A stretch of 64,000 nt of DNA from a bacterium (GCA_030432695.1 JAUILN010000015.1:62001-126000), one strand, 5' to 3'; shown: positions 36,447-46,804, numbered from the stretch's first letter. The notes: generated by a model not told the origin, from the sequence alone. Made by a program: numbers and translations.

Positions 36447-38540
36447 ATGAACGCCCTCCGCATCTCCCTCTCCCTCTCATTCGTCCTCGCCGCGGTCGCC
36501 TCGACGGTGTCCGCCCAACGCACCCTGATCGTGCCTGCCGACGTCGACGCCGTCACCGAAGGAGCCGGCTCGACCGCCTACCCCTTCGATCGGGACAGCG
36601 CGACCGCGTCGAACAACGACATCCGGGTCCAGTACATCTACGACAGCTCGAACTTCCCCGGGATCACCGGGCCGATCCTGATCAACCAGCTGCGGTTCCG
36701 GGCCAATGCCACCACCGCGTCGTGGGCTGGCGGAAGCTACTCCAACTTCGAGCTGCGGATCGGCGCGGCCGGTGTCGACTACAGCGCGGCGACCACCAGT
36801 TGGGCCGGCAACTACCTCGGCGGAACGGTGCCGGCGGTGGCCTTCCAGGGAGCGGTGACGATCCCGGCCGGTATGGGCAACGGCACGGGTGCGCCCGGGC
36901 CGTGGTTCGTGACGATCAACCTGCCGAGCCCGGTGCGGTACGACCCGAGCCAGGGTGACGACCTCGTGATCGACCTGGCGCACGACGGCGTGTTCACCGG
37001 TGGCGCGAGCGACGGCGTGATCACCGACACCGGTCGCAATGCGTGCGCTCGGATCTACAACCTCTCCGACTGGCAGGCCACCGCAGGCACGGGCGTGCAG
37101 CAGAGCGTCGGCCTGGTCTGCGAGATCGGCTACGCGCCGCCCAACGGGACGTACCCGAGCTTCACCGTCGACAAGACCGAGATCGGGCCGGGCGAGACGG
37201 TGACCTTCACGGACACGACCTTCTCCAGTTCCGGCATCGCTGCCTGGGCCTGGGACTTCGACAACGACGGCACCGTCGACTCCCGGCAGCAGAACCCGCA
37301 GATCCCGTTTCCGCTGTGCGGGACCTTCGATCCGACCCTGCAGGTCCTCGACAACCAGGGCAACCAACCGTCGATCACCCGTACCGGCTTGATCACCGTC
37401 GGCGCTCCGCTCGCCGACTTCTCGTTCACGCTGTCGGGCAACCAGGCGCCGTTCACGGTCCAGCTGACCGACAGCAGCACGCGCGCCCCGACCGCGTGGG
37501 CGTGGGACTTCGACAACGACGGCAGCGTCGATTCGATGGCGCGGAACCCGAGCTTCCAGATCGCCACGGCCGGAGTGCAGACCTGTCGACTGACCGTGAG
37601 CAACGCTTGCGGCAGCGACAGCGTGACCCTCGACATCGACACCCGGGCGCTGCTCTGCACCCAGTACACGGGTGGTGCCGCCTGGAACAGCGGCTCGGCG
37701 TTCAGCTTCGACCTGAACGTCACCAATCCCAACGGCGTGACGATCGAGGCACTCGGCGTGAACATCTCGACGGCGGGCATCCAGGCCGGCCTCGAGGTCT
37801 ACATCAAGCCGGGGAGCTACGTCGGTTCCGACACCGACCGGGATGCCTGGGCGCTGGTGGCCAGCGGCAGCAATCCGACGAGCGCCGGCGCCAACACCGA
37901 GACGTTGGTCGACATCTCCGACTTCAGCCTCGCCCCGGGTTCCTGGGCGATCGCCGTGGTCTACAACCTGGCTTCGGGGAACTTCGCCTACTCGACCGGG
38001 ACCGCGTCGGTGTCGAACGCGGACCTGGCGATGACGGGCGGTCAAACCAACTTCCCGGCCTTCGGTACGACCAACGTGTTCACCCCACGGCTGTGGAACG
38101 GCTGCATCTACTACACCCGTGGGCAGACGGCCGGCTCGTTCCACGTGCTCGCCGACGGCTGCGCCAGTTCATCGGGCCGCGTGCAGAACATCTCGTTGGG
38201 CGGCATGGTCCCGGGGCTGGGGACCGCCCTCGACTTCGTCACCGAGGGTGGGCCCGCCAGCCAGCCGGTCGCGGGGATCAACTTCGGCTTCGCGACTTTC
38301 CCTGGCGGACTCGATCTGGGACTGATCGGCATGCCGGGCTGCACGGCGTGGGCGACCGTGGCGGTGATCCTGCCGACTCCGCTCGATGCCGCAGGTCGGG
38401 GTTCGTTCCAGCTGGCTGTTCCCAACGATCCGATGCTGCTCGGCGTACAGTTCTATGTGCAGTCCGTGACGGCAGATCTGGGCGCGAACCCGACCGGAGT
38501 GGTGGTCGGAGACGCCGGCGCGGCGCGGATCGGGCGATGA
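36447..38540 (+). CDS. Secreted PKD-domain protein, paralogue 1
   Basis: A 697-residue secreted protein (signal LSFVLAAVASTVSAQ). Layout: an N-terminal domain beginning VPADVDAVTEG and containing RVQYIYDSSNF (residues 25-235); two PKD-like domains each with WDFDNDGxVDS (about 265 and 350); a third beta-rich domain (400-580) with YIKPGSYVGSDTDRDAW; and the recurrent C-terminal module (LGLIGMPGC, SFQLAVPNDPMLLGVQFYVQS). PKD domains are extracellular Ig-like folds for adhesion or polysaccharide binding. It is the most diverged of three tandem paralogues (36447-43300). Confidence 0.82.
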   Translation: MNALRISLSLSFVLAAVASTVSAQRTLIVPADVDAVTEGAGSTAYPFDRDSATASNNDIRVQYIYDSSNFPGITGPILINQLRFRANATTASWAGGSYSNFELRIGAAGVDYSAATTSWAGNYLGGTVPAVAFQGAVTIPAGMGNGTGAPGPWFVTINLPSPVRYDPSQGDDLVIDLAHDGVFTGGASDGVITDTGRNACARIYNLSDWQATAGTGVQQSVGLVCEIGYAPPNGTYPSFTVDKTEIGPGETVTFTDTTFSSSGIAAWAWDFDNDGTVDSRQQNPQIPFPLCGTFDPTLQVLDNQGNQPSITRTGLITVGAPLADFSFTLSGNQAPFTVQLTDSSTRAPTAWAWDFDNDGSVDSMARNPSFQIATAGVQTCRLTVSNACGSDSVTLDIDTRALLCTQYTGGAAWNSGSAFSFDLNVTNPNGVTIEALGVNISTAGIQAGLEVYIKPGSYVGSDTDRDAWALVASGSNPTSAGANTETLVDISDFSLAPGSWAIAVVYNLASGNFAYSTGTASVSNADLAMTGGQTNFPAFGTTNVFTPRLWNGCIYYTRGQTAGSFHVLADGCASSSGRVQNISLGGMVPGLGTALDFVTEGGPASQPVAGINFGFATFPGGLDLGLIGMPGCTAWATVAVILPTPLDAAGRGSFQLAVPNDPMLLGVQFYVQSVTADLGANPTGVVVGDAGAARIGR

Positions 38541-38787
38541 CTCGGGGTTGATTCGCTCGGCCGCGTCAGGTGGGCGGGCGGGGCGTGTCGTGGACGAGCG
38601 CCGGGATGCGCTGCGGGAGAGCGTGCGGGGGCGGCGGCCGGGTCGGATCGGTCGACCTCGGCGACAGACCGGGTTAGGGTCGGGGGCCTGATGACAGCCC
38701 CGGCACACGCCGGAATGGCATGCCTCGCGCGCACCGAGGAGATGCGCAGGCGGGGCCTCTCCCCAGTGTTCTCTTCTCCCCTGATCC

Positions 38788-40875
38788 ATGAATCCTCTTC
38801 CTAGAACCATGCTGGCCGCGGCGGTCCTCGCCGCGGGCGCGACCGCGCAGTTCCAGCTCATCCTCCCTGCCAACGTCGACGCGGTCACCGAGGGTAGCTC
38901 TTCGACCAGCTATCCCTTCAACCGGGATTCGGCCACGCCGTCGAGCAATGACCTGCGGGTCCAGTACATCTACGACAGCGCCAACTTCGCGAGTGTCACG
39001 CAGCCGATGCTGATCAACCAGCTGCGGTTCCGGGCCAACGCGACGACGTCGAGTTGGACGGGCGGCACGTTCGCCCAATGCGACATCCGGATGGGCGCGA
39101 CGCCGGTCGACTACGCCGCGATGACCAACTCGTTCGCGGGCAACTGGGGCGGCACCGAGCCGGCTCCGGTGTTCTCGGGGGCGGTCACGATCGTCCCCGG
39201 CACGGGCAATGGCACCGGTACCCCGGCGCCCTGGTACGTCACGGTGTCGCTGCCGACTCCGGTCCTGTTCGACCCGACCGGCGGCGCGGACCTGATGATC
39301 GACATCGCCCACGACGGCACCTTCAGCGGTACCACCTCGGGCGCATGGTCGCACGACGGGCAGAGCACCGGCTCGCTGGCGCGCCGCGTCTACAACATCA
39401 CCGACTGGACCTCGCCCACCGCGACGACCGTCCAGACCAGCGACTTCGGCATCACGGTCGAACTCGACTACGCGCCGCCCACGGGCACCTACCCGAACTT
39501 CACGGTCGACAAGACCGACATCGGTCCGGGTGAGACGGTGACCTTCACCGACACGACCTACTCGTCGTCGGGCGTCGTCGCCTGGAACTGGGACTTCGAC
39601 AACGACGGCAACGTCGACTCGAACCAGCAGAACCCGTCGGTTCCCTACCCGGCCTGCGGCACCTTCGACGTCAAGCTCGAGGTCCTCGACAACGCCGGCG
39701 CCACGCCCTCGATCGTCAAGACCGGCCTGATCACCGTCGGGCCGCCGACCGCCGACTTCACGTTCGTCGTGAACGGAACGCAGCCGCCCTTCACGGTGCA
39801 GCTCACCGACGCCAGCACGAAGGCGCCGACGTCGTGGGCGTGGGACTTCGACAACGACGGCAACGTCGACTCGATGGCGCAGAACCCGTCGTTCCAGATT
39901 CCCACGCGTGGTGTGCAGACCTGCTCGCTGACGGTCGGCAACGCCTGCGGCACCGACCAGGTGACGCTGGACATCGACACCCGCCTGCTGCTCTGCACCC
40001 AGTTCGGTGGCGTTGCGGGTTGGAACGACGGTGGCGGCTTCTACGTCGACTACAACGTCACCAATCCTGCCGGGATCACCGTCGAGGCTCTCGGCGTCCA
40101 GGTCCAGAACGCGACCCCCTACTCGATCAACGTCTACATCAAGCCGGGAACCCACGTCGGTAGCGAGACCGACCGGAACGCCTGGTCGCTGGTGGCCACC
40201 GGCAACGGCACCTCACTCGGCAATCAGGCCGAGTCGGTCGTGGACATCACCGACTTCAGCCTGGCCCCCGGCCTCTGGGGTGTGGCGATCGAGTACCTCA
40301 CCAATGGCTCGCGGTTCAACTACACGACGTCAGGTGGGACCAGCGTCTCCAACAGCGACCTCGCACTGAGCAATGGTGCGATGTACTTCCCGATCTTCCA
40401 GAGCTCGACGACGTTCTCGCCGCGCAACTGGAACGGTTGCGTCTACTACGCCATTGGCCAGAACGCCGGCGCGTTCAGCGTGTTCGCAGACGGCTGCCCG
40501 GGTAGCAACGGCGAGACGATGTCGATCGGCCTGGTGGGCGGCGTGCCGACCATCAACTCGATGCTGACCATCGAGACCACCGGCGGCGTGGCGAGCAACC
40601 CGATCGCGGGCATCAACTTCGGCTTCTCGCCGATCCCCGGCGGCACCGACCTGACGGTGATCGGCATGCCGGGCTGTGTGCAGTGGATCAACCCGGATCT
40701 GGCGTTCACCACCCCGCTCGACGCGGCGGGCACGGGTTCGTTCAGCTTCATGATCCCGAACGACGTGAACCTGCTGGGCGGGCACTTCTACGTCCAGCCG
40801 GTGGCGGCCGATCTGGCTGCGAACGCGACCGGCGCGACCGTCGGTGACGCGGGCGACGGCACGATCGGCATGTGA
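38788..40875 (+). CDS. Secreted PKD-domain protein, paralogue 2
   Basis: A 695-residue protein with the same layout as its neighbours: Sec signal ending AGATAQ, N-terminal domain with VPANVDAVTEG-like opening and RVQYIYDSANF, two PKD-like domains (WDFDNDGNVDS twice), a third variable beta domain, and the recurrent C-terminal module with VIGMPGC and SFMIPNDVNLLGGHFYVQP. Its N-terminal two thirds and C-terminus are nearly identical in DNA and protein to paralogue 3, while the third domain (about nt 40060-40400) is clearly more diverged. A perfect hairpin at 40931 follows. Confidence 0.82.
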   Translation: MNPLPRTMLAAAVLAAGATAQFQLILPANVDAVTEGSSSTSYPFNRDSATPSSNDLRVQYIYDSANFASVTQPMLINQLRFRANATTSSWTGGTFAQCDIRMGATPVDYAAMTNSFAGNWGGTEPAPVFSGAVTIVPGTGNGTGTPAPWYVTVSLPTPVLFDPTGGADLMIDIAHDGTFSGTTSGAWSHDGQSTGSLARRVYNITDWTSPTATTVQTSDFGITVELDYAPPTGTYPNFTVDKTDIGPGETVTFTDTTYSSSGVVAWNWDFDNDGNVDSNQQNPSVPYPACGTFDVKLEVLDNAGATPSIVKTGLITVGPPTADFTFVVNGTQPPFTVQLTDASTKAPTSWAWDFDNDGNVDSMAQNPSFQIPTRGVQTCSLTVGNACGTDQVTLDIDTRLLLCTQFGGVAGWNDGGGFYVDYNVTNPAGITVEALGVQVQNATPYSINVYIKPGTHVGSETDRNAWSLVATGNGTSLGNQAESVVDITDFSLAPGLWGVAIEYLTNGSRFNYTTSGGTSVSNSDLALSNGAMYFPIFQSSTTFSPRNWNGCVYYAIGQNAGAFSVFADGCPGSNGETMSIGLVGGVPTINSMLTIETTGGVASNPIAGINFGFSPIPGGTDLTVIGMPGCVQWINPDLAFTTPLDAAGTGSFSFMIPNDVNLLGGHFYVQPVAADLAANATGATVGDAGDGTIGM

Positions 40876-41203
40876 TCCGCTGTCGATCCCGATCCGCGAC
40901 GCGGCGAGGCTGATCCAGCCCGTCGCCCCTACGGCCCGCGCTGGTGCACCTGCACCATCGCGGGCCGTACTCGTTGGCAGCGGACTGGCGGATGATCGCA
41001 TCGCATGCGGTGCGCCGTCGATGCTGGCCAGTGCCGGTGTCGGGCCTGCAGAACTTGTGGAACAGGGGGGCCGGGGGAGATCGACGGCCGCCGAGAAGTT
41101 CGTACTGTCCTCGCCCGAGTCCAGACGGCATCGCCCCCGATGGCTGCGCACCGGACTGCCCGAGCGGGTCGCGGGTGGCATGCCGGGCTCCTCCCCAACC
41201 TGC
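40876..41203. other. 328-bp intergenic region between PKD paralogues 2 and 3
   Basis: The stretch holds the hairpin at 40931-40968 and nothing else I can recognise. A frame in phase with paralogue 3 is open back to 40844 but lacks any protein-like pattern before the signal peptide at 41204, so I treat it as leader DNA. Confidence 0.55.
40931..40968 (+). terminator. Perfect long hairpin after PKD paralogue 2
   Basis: ACGGCCCGCG/CGCGGGCCGT (10 bp), a C-T mismatch, then TGGTGCA/TGCACCA around a CC loop. It lies 56 bases after the stop. A sequence-related hairpin follows paralogue 3. Confidence 0.85.
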
Positions 41204-43300
41204 ATGAACCTGATCCACACCTCGGCCGCACTCGGCCTCCTCGCCGTCTCCGCGACGGCGCAGTTCCAGCTCGTCATTCCCGCCAACGTCGACGCGGTCA
41301 CCGAGGGCAACTCCTCGACGGCCTACCCGTTCGACCGTGACTCGGCGACGCCGTCGAGCAACGACCTGCGGGTCCAGTACATCTACGACAGCGCCAACTT
41401 CGCGAGCGTCACGCAGCCGATGCTGATCAATCAGCTGCGGTTCCGGGCCAACGCGACGACGTCGAGTTGGACCGGCGGCACGTTCGCTCAGTGCGACATC
41501 CGGATGGGCGCGACGCCGGTCGACTACGCCGCGATGACCAACTCGTTCGCGGGCAACTGGGGCGGCACCGAGCCGGCTCCGGTGTTCTCGGGCGCGGTCA
41601 CGATCGTCCCCGGCACGGGCAATGGCACCGGTACCCCGGCGCCCTGGTACGTCACGGTGTCGCTGCCGACTCCGGTCCTGTTCGATCCGACCGGCGGTGC
41701 GGACCTCATGATCGACATCGCCCACGACGGGACCTTCAGCGGTGCCACCACGGGCGCCTTTTCGCACGACGGGCAGAACACCGGCTCGCTGGCGCGCCGC
41801 GTCTACAACATCACCGACTGGACCTCGCCCACCGCGACGACCGTCGCCACCAGCGACTTCGGCATCACGGTCGAACTCGACTACGCGCCGCCCACGGGCA
41901 CCTACCCGAACTTCACGGTCGACAAGACCGACATCGGCCCGGGTGAGACGGTGACCTTCACCGACACGACCTTCTCGTCGTCGGGCGTGGTCGCCTGGAA
42001 CTGGGACTTCGACAACGACGGCAACGTCGACTCGAACCAGCAGAACCCGTCGGTTCCCTACCCGGCCTGCGGCACCTTCGACGTCAAGCTCGAGGTCCTC
42101 GACAACGCCGGCGCCACGCCCTCGATCGTCAAGACCGGCCTGATCACCGTCGGGCCGCCGGCTGCAGACTTCACCTTCGTGGTGACGGGTACGCAGCCGC
42201 CCTTCACGGTGCAGCTCACCGACACCAGCACCAAGGCGCCGACCGCCTGGTCGTGGGACTTCGACAACGACGGCAACGTCGACTCGACGATGCAGAATCC
42301 GTCGTTCCAGATCCCGGCGCGCGGCGTGCAGACCTGCTCGCTGACGGTCGGCAACGCCTGCGGCACCAACCAGGTGACCCTGGACATCGACACCCGCCTG
42401 CTGCTGTGCACCCAGTTCGGCGGCGTCGCGGGCTGGTCGTCCGGCGGCGCGTTCTACATGGACGTCAACGTCGCCAATCCGGCCGGCATCACGATCGAGA
42501 GCCTCGGCGTGCAGATCCAGAGTGCGGGCATCGCCGGCTCGATCAACGTCTACATCAAGCCGGGCGCCCACGGCGGCAACGAGACCGATCGCAACGCGTG
42601 GTCGCTGGTGGCGAGCGGCAGCTACGCGTCGAGCACCGGCACGCCGAACGAGACCGTCGTGGACGTGACCGACTTCAGCCTGGCCCCGGGCCAGTGGGCG
42701 ATGGCGATCGAGTACCTCATGGGCACCTCGACCGAGCGCTTCAACTACACGACCAGCGGCACGACGAACGCCTCGAACGCCGACCTCTCGCTCAGCAACG
42801 GCTCGATGTACGCGCCGGCATTCGTCGGCACGACCTCGTTCAACGGCCGCAACTGGAACGGCTGCGTCTACTACGCCATCGGCCAGAACGCCGGATCGTT
42901 CAGCGTGTTCGGCGACGGCTGCCCGGGCAGCAACGGCGAGACGATGTCGATCGGCCTGGTCGGCGGCGTGCCGACCCTGAACTCGATGCTGACCATCGAG
43001 ACCACCGGCGGCGTGGCCAGCAACCCGATCGCGGGGATCAACTTCGGCTTCACCACGATCCCTGGTGGCACCGACCTGTCGGTGATCGGCATGCCGGGCT
43101 GTGTGCAGTGGATCACGCCGGACCTGGCGTTCACCACCCCGCTCGACGCGGCGGGCACGGGTTCGTTCAGCTTCATGATTCCGAACGATGTGAACCTGCT
43201 GGGCGGCCACTTCTACGTCCAGCCGGTGGCGGCCGACCTGTCGGTGAACGCGACCGGCGCGACCGTGGGCGACGCGGGCGACGGCACGATCGGCATGTGA
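41204..43300 (+). CDS. Secreted PKD-domain protein, paralogue 3
   Basis: A 698-residue protein starting at ATG 41204, directly before the Sec signal (LIHTSAALGLLAVSATAQ). Domains as in paralogue 2: N-terminal domain opening VIPANVDAVTEG, two PKD-like domains with WDFDNDGNVDS, a variable third domain containing YIKPGAHGGNETDRNAW, and the recurrent C-terminal module (VIGMPGC, SFMIPNDVNLLGGHFYVQP). Long identical DNA runs with paralogue 2 point to a recent tandem duplication or gene conversion. It ends at a hairpin related to that after paralogue 2, followed by ileS. Confidence 0.82.
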   Translation: MNLIHTSAALGLLAVSATAQFQLVIPANVDAVTEGNSSTAYPFDRDSATPSSNDLRVQYIYDSANFASVTQPMLINQLRFRANATTSSWTGGTFAQCDIRMGATPVDYAAMTNSFAGNWGGTEPAPVFSGAVTIVPGTGNGTGTPAPWYVTVSLPTPVLFDPTGGADLMIDIAHDGTFSGATTGAFSHDGQNTGSLARRVYNITDWTSPTATTVATSDFGITVELDYAPPTGTYPNFTVDKTDIGPGETVTFTDTTFSSSGVVAWNWDFDNDGNVDSNQQNPSVPYPACGTFDVKLEVLDNAGATPSIVKTGLITVGPPAADFTFVVTGTQPPFTVQLTDTSTKAPTAWSWDFDNDGNVDSTMQNPSFQIPARGVQTCSLTVGNACGTNQVTLDIDTRLLLCTQFGGVAGWSSGGAFYMDVNVANPAGITIESLGVQIQSAGIAGSINVYIKPGAHGGNETDRNAWSLVASGSYASSTGTPNETVVDVTDFSLAPGQWAMAIEYLMGTSTERFNYTTSGTTNASNADLSLSNGSMYAPAFVGTTSFNGRNWNGCVYYAIGQNAGSFSVFGDGCPGSNGETMSIGLVGGVPTLNSMLTIETTGGVASNPIAGINFGFTTIPGGTDLSVIGMPGCVQWITPDLAFTTPLDAAGTGSFSFMIPNDVNLLGGHFYVQPVAADLSVNATGATVGDAGDGTIGM

Positions 43301-43355
43301 TCGATTCCGGGTCCTGGTGCCCGAAGCGGCGCGGCTGATCGAGCCCGCCTTCATG

Positions 43356-43394
43356 ACGGCCCGCGGTGGTGCACCTGGCACTGTCGCGGGCCGT
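43356..43394 (+). terminator. Hairpin after PKD paralogue 3
   Basis: ACGGCCCGCG at 43356-43365 pairs with CGCGGGCCGT at 43385-43394; the interior is a diverged form of the 40931 hairpin. Positioned 55 bases after the stop, as in paralogue 2. Confidence 0.8.
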
Positions 43395-43489
43395 TCACGT
43401 TCAGGGTTCCGGGATCCGGGCGGGCGCGCACGGGTGGCATTCCCCGGGCCGAGTCGGCACACTGCCCGGCTCGATCCACCCGGAATCCG

Positions 43490-46400
43490 ATGACCACACC
43501 AGCCGAAACCGACCCGAACCGACCCTATCCCGACGTCCAGCCGCAGGCCGACTTCCCCGGCATCGAGCGGCGGATCCTGGCGTCGTGGCAGGCCGAGGGG
43601 ACCTTCGAGGCTTCGGTGGAACACCGGCCGGCGGGCGCCCAGGGTGCCAACGAGTACGTGTTCTACGACGGCCCGCCGTTCGCCAACGGCCTGCCGCACT
43701 ACGGCCACCTGCTGACCGGCTTCGTCAAGGACGTGGTGCCGCGCTACCAGACGATGCGCGGCCACCGGGTCGAGCGCCGCTTCGGCTGGGACTGCCATGG
43801 GCTGCCGGCCGAGATGGAGGCCGAGAAGCAGCTGCAGATCTCGGGGCGCAAGGCGATCACCGAGTTCGGCATCGAGAAGTTCAACGCGGTGTGCCGCGAG
43901 TCGGTGATGCGCTACTCCGGCGAGTGGCAGCGTTACGTCACCAGGCAGGCGCGCTGGGTCGACTTCGCCAATGACTACAAGACCATGGACCTCTCCTACA
44001 TGGAGAGCGTGCTGTGGGCCTTCAAGCAGCTCTGGGACAAGGGCCTGATCTACGAGGGCTTCAAGGTGATGCCCTACAGCTGGGCCGCCGAGACCCCGCT
44101 GTCGAACTTCGAGACCCGCCTCGACAACTCGTATCGCTCGCGGCAGGACCCGGCGGCCACCGTCGCCTTCCGTCTGCTGCCGAAGGCCGGCGATCCGGGG
44201 CAGATCGACGTGCTGGCCTGGACCACCACGCCGTGGACCCTGCCGTCGAACCTGGCGCTCGCGGTGGGTGAGGCCATCGAGTACTCGCTGCTCCGGATCG
44301 ACGATCGGATCTACGCGATCGCCACCGCCGCGATCCCGCGCTACCAGAAGGAGCTGGAGGGCGCCGAGACCGTCGGGACGCTGCTGGGCAGTGATCTGGT
44401 CGGCCGTGGCTACGAGCCGCTGTTCCCGTACTTCACCGGCCACGCGAACGCGTTCCGCATCCTGGCGGGCGACTTCGTCTCTACCGAGGACGGCACCGGG
44501 GTGGTCCACATGGCGCCGGGATTCGGCGAGGACGACCAGCGGGTCTGCGAGCAGAACGACATCGCGCTGGTGGTGCCGGTCGACGACTCCGGCAACTACA
44601 CGCCCGAGATCACCGACTTCGCCGGCGTGAACGTCTTCGAGGCCAACAAGCCGATCCTCGATCGCCTGAAGGACGAGGGCAAGCTGTTCAAGCGGGCCAC
44701 CTACGACCACAACTACCCGCACTGCTGGCGCACCGACCAGCCGTTGATCTACCGCGCGGTGAACTCGTGGTACGTTCGCGTCTCCTCGTTCAAGGACCGG
44801 ATGCTGGATCTCAACGAGGAGATCCGCTGGATCCCCGAACGCGTCAAGGAGGGCCAGTTCGGCAAGTGGCTCGAGAACGCCCGCGACTGGTCGATCAGCC
44901 GCAACCGCTTCTGGGGGGCGCCGATCCCGGTGTGGCGCAGCGACGATCCGCGCTATCCCAGGACCGACGTCTACGGCTCGATCGAGGAGCTGGAGCGCGA
45001 CTTCGGGGTGAAGGTCACCGACCTGCACCGGCCGTTCGTCGACGAACTCACGCGGCCCAACCCCGACGATCCGACCGGCCAGAGCACCATGCGTCGGGTG
45101 CCGGAGGTGCTCGATTGCTGGTTCGAGTCCGGCTCGATGCCGTTCGCGCAGGTCCACTACCCGTTCGAGCACAAGAAGTGGTTCGAGAACCACTTCCCGG
45201 CCGACTTCATCGTCGAGTACGTCGCCCAGACCCGCGGCTGGTTCTACACGCTGGTGGTGCTCGGCACGGCGCTGTTCGACCGCCCGCCGTTCCGCAACGT
45301 GATCTGTCACGGGGTGGTCCTCGACGAGAACGGCCAGAAGCTCAGCAAGAAGCTCCGCAACTACCCCGACCCCGAGGAGGTCTGCGAGACGGTCGGTGCC
45401 GACGCGCTGCGCTGGTTCCTGATGTCGTCGCCGATCCTGCAGGGCGGTGATCTGAAGATCGACGCCGACGGCAAGGGCATCCACGAGGTGGTGCGCCTGG
45501 TCCTCAACCCGATCTGGAATGCCTACTACTTCTTCACCGTCTACGCGAATGCCGATGGGGTGAAGGGTCGCTTCCGCGCCGACAGCGAGCGGCTCCTCGA
45601 TCGCTACGTGATCGGCAAGACCCGGGCCCTGGTGCTGGCGGTCGAGCGGGCGATGGAGGACTACGAGATCGCCACCGCGTGCCAGGAGGTCGTCGCGTTC
45701 CTCGACGCGATGAACAACTGGTACATCCGCCGTTCCCGGCCGCGGTTCTGGGGCGATCTCGGCGCCGAGGAGCAGCAGGACGCCTGCGACACGCTCTACA
45801 CGGTGCTGGTGACGCTGGCGCAGGTGGCTGCGCCGCTGCTGCCGATGCTCAGCGAGGAGGTCTACCGGGGGCTGGTCGCGGGCGACCCGGATGCGCCCAA
45901 GTCGGTCCACCTCTGCGACTGGCCCGACGTGGTCGGTTGGCCGGTGCACGCCGAGCTGGTCCACGACATGGACCGGGTCCGCGACGTCTGCTCGTCGGGC
46001 CTCGCGCTACGCGAGTCGAACCGGCTGCGGACCCGTCTGCCGCTGGCCAGCCTGACGATCGCCGGCGACGACGTCGACCACCTGCCGCACTACGCCGAGC
46101 TGATCCGCGACGAACTCAACGTCAAGAAGGTGGAGATCGCCCACGACATGGAGGCCTACGGCAGCTTCCAGTTCGTGCCCAACGCCAAGGTCCTCGGCCC
46201 CAAGCTGGGCGCCGACATGAAGAAGGTGATGGCCGCGGCGCGGGCCGGCGAGTGGAAGGTCTCGGGCGAGACCGCCACCGTGGCCGGCGTGAAGCTCGAC
46301 GCCGACGAGTTCCAGCTCCGCCTGGTGCCGAAGGACGGCGTGGCCAGCGAGCCGCTGTCGACCAACGATGCAGTGGTCGTGCTCGATACCGACGTGACCC

Positions 46401-46708
46401 CGGAACTGGAGCGCGAAGGCCTGGCCCGCGATCTGGTCCGCGTGGTCCAGCAGGCCCGCAAGGATGCCGGTTTCCACGTCTCCGACCGGATCCACCTGCA
46501 GGTCGAGGGCGATGCCGCCACCCTGAAGGCGCTCGACGTGCACCGCGACTACGTCGTCGAGCAGGTGCTCGCCGACGAGGTCTCGGAGGTGCGGCCGGCT
46601 GTCGAGGGAGAGGAGTCCGCGCCGGTGCCGGCACCGCCTGGTGGCTTCGAGGCGCAGGGCAAGCTCGGGCACGGGCAGGGGGTGGTGGTGCGGGTGGCGA
46701 AGTTGTGA
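43490..46708 (+). CDS. ileS: Isoleucyl-tRNA synthetase
   Basis: A 1072-residue class I synthetase that charges tRNA-Ile with isoleucine. Key motifs: HYGH (70-73, the HIGH signature), the editing domain with TTPWTLPSNLALAV, and KLSKK (the KMSKS equivalent, near residue 620). The length and the KLSKKLRNYPDP context fit the IleS2 or eukaryote-like type, which often tolerates mupirocin; that last point is family knowledge, not something tested here. Start ATG 43490 precedes a short polar leader. It stands alone, downstream of the PKD genes and a hairpin. Confidence 0.94.
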   Translation: MTTPAETDPNRPYPDVQPQADFPGIERRILASWQAEGTFEASVEHRPAGAQGANEYVFYDGPPFANGLPHYGHLLTGFVKDVVPRYQTMRGHRVERRFGWDCHGLPAEMEAEKQLQISGRKAITEFGIEKFNAVCRESVMRYSGEWQRYVTRQARWVDFANDYKTMDLSYMESVLWAFKQLWDKGLIYEGFKVMPYSWAAETPLSNFETRLDNSYRSRQDPAATVAFRLLPKAGDPGQIDVLAWTTTPWTLPSNLALAVGEAIEYSLLRIDDRIYAIATAAIPRYQKELEGAETVGTLLGSDLVGRGYEPLFPYFTGHANAFRILAGDFVSTEDGTGVVHMAPGFGEDDQRVCEQNDIALVVPVDDSGNYTPEITDFAGVNVFEANKPILDRLKDEGKLFKRATYDHNYPHCWRTDQPLIYRAVNSWYVRVSSFKDRMLDLNEEIRWIPERVKEGQFGKWLENARDWSISRNRFWGAPIPVWRSDDPRYPRTDVYGSIEELERDFGVKVTDLHRPFVDELTRPNPDDPTGQSTMRRVPEVLDCWFESGSMPFAQVHYPFEHKKWFENHFPADFIVEYVAQTRGWFYTLVVLGTALFDRPPFRNVICHGVVLDENGQKLSKKLRNYPDPEEVCETVGADALRWFLMSSPILQGGDLKIDADGKGIHEVVRLVLNPIWNAYYFFTVYANADGVKGRFRADSERLLDRYVIGKTRALVLAVERAMEDYEIATACQEVVAFLDAMNNWYIRRSRPRFWGDLGAEEQQDACDTLYTVLVTLAQVAAPLLPMLSEEVYRGLVAGDPDAPKSVHLCDWPDVVGWPVHAELVHDMDRVRDVCSSGLALRESNRLRTRLPLASLTIAGDDVDHLPHYAELIRDELNVKKVEIAHDMEAYGSFQFVPNAKVLGPKLGADMKKVMAAARAGEWKVSGETATVAGVKLDADEFQLRLVPKDGVASEPLSTNDAVVVLDTDVTPELEREGLARDLVRVVQQARKDAGFHVSDRIHLQVEGDAATLKALDVHRDYVVEQVLADEVSEVRPAVEGEESAPVPAPPGGFEAQGKLGHGQGVVVRVAKL

Positions 46709-46804
46709 CGACTGGGGCGTGACCCGAGTCGATGCGTCTCACCCACTGACGTGCGTTCGCTGCGGCGCCGCTCCACCGTTCGAACTCGGCGTCCTCTCTC
46801 GGCG

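Noticed and set aside
40844..41203. 120-residue N-terminal extension of PKD paralogue 3
   Set aside because: It would place low-complexity sequence and the 40931 hairpin before a clear Sec signal peptide at 41204.
40748..45964. A 1738-codon open frame on the minus strand opposite the PKD genes and ileS
   Set aside because: It lies antisense to clearly conserved genes, is His/Arg/Asp/Val-rich without domains, and is the expected by-product of strong third-position GC bias in the plus-strand genes.
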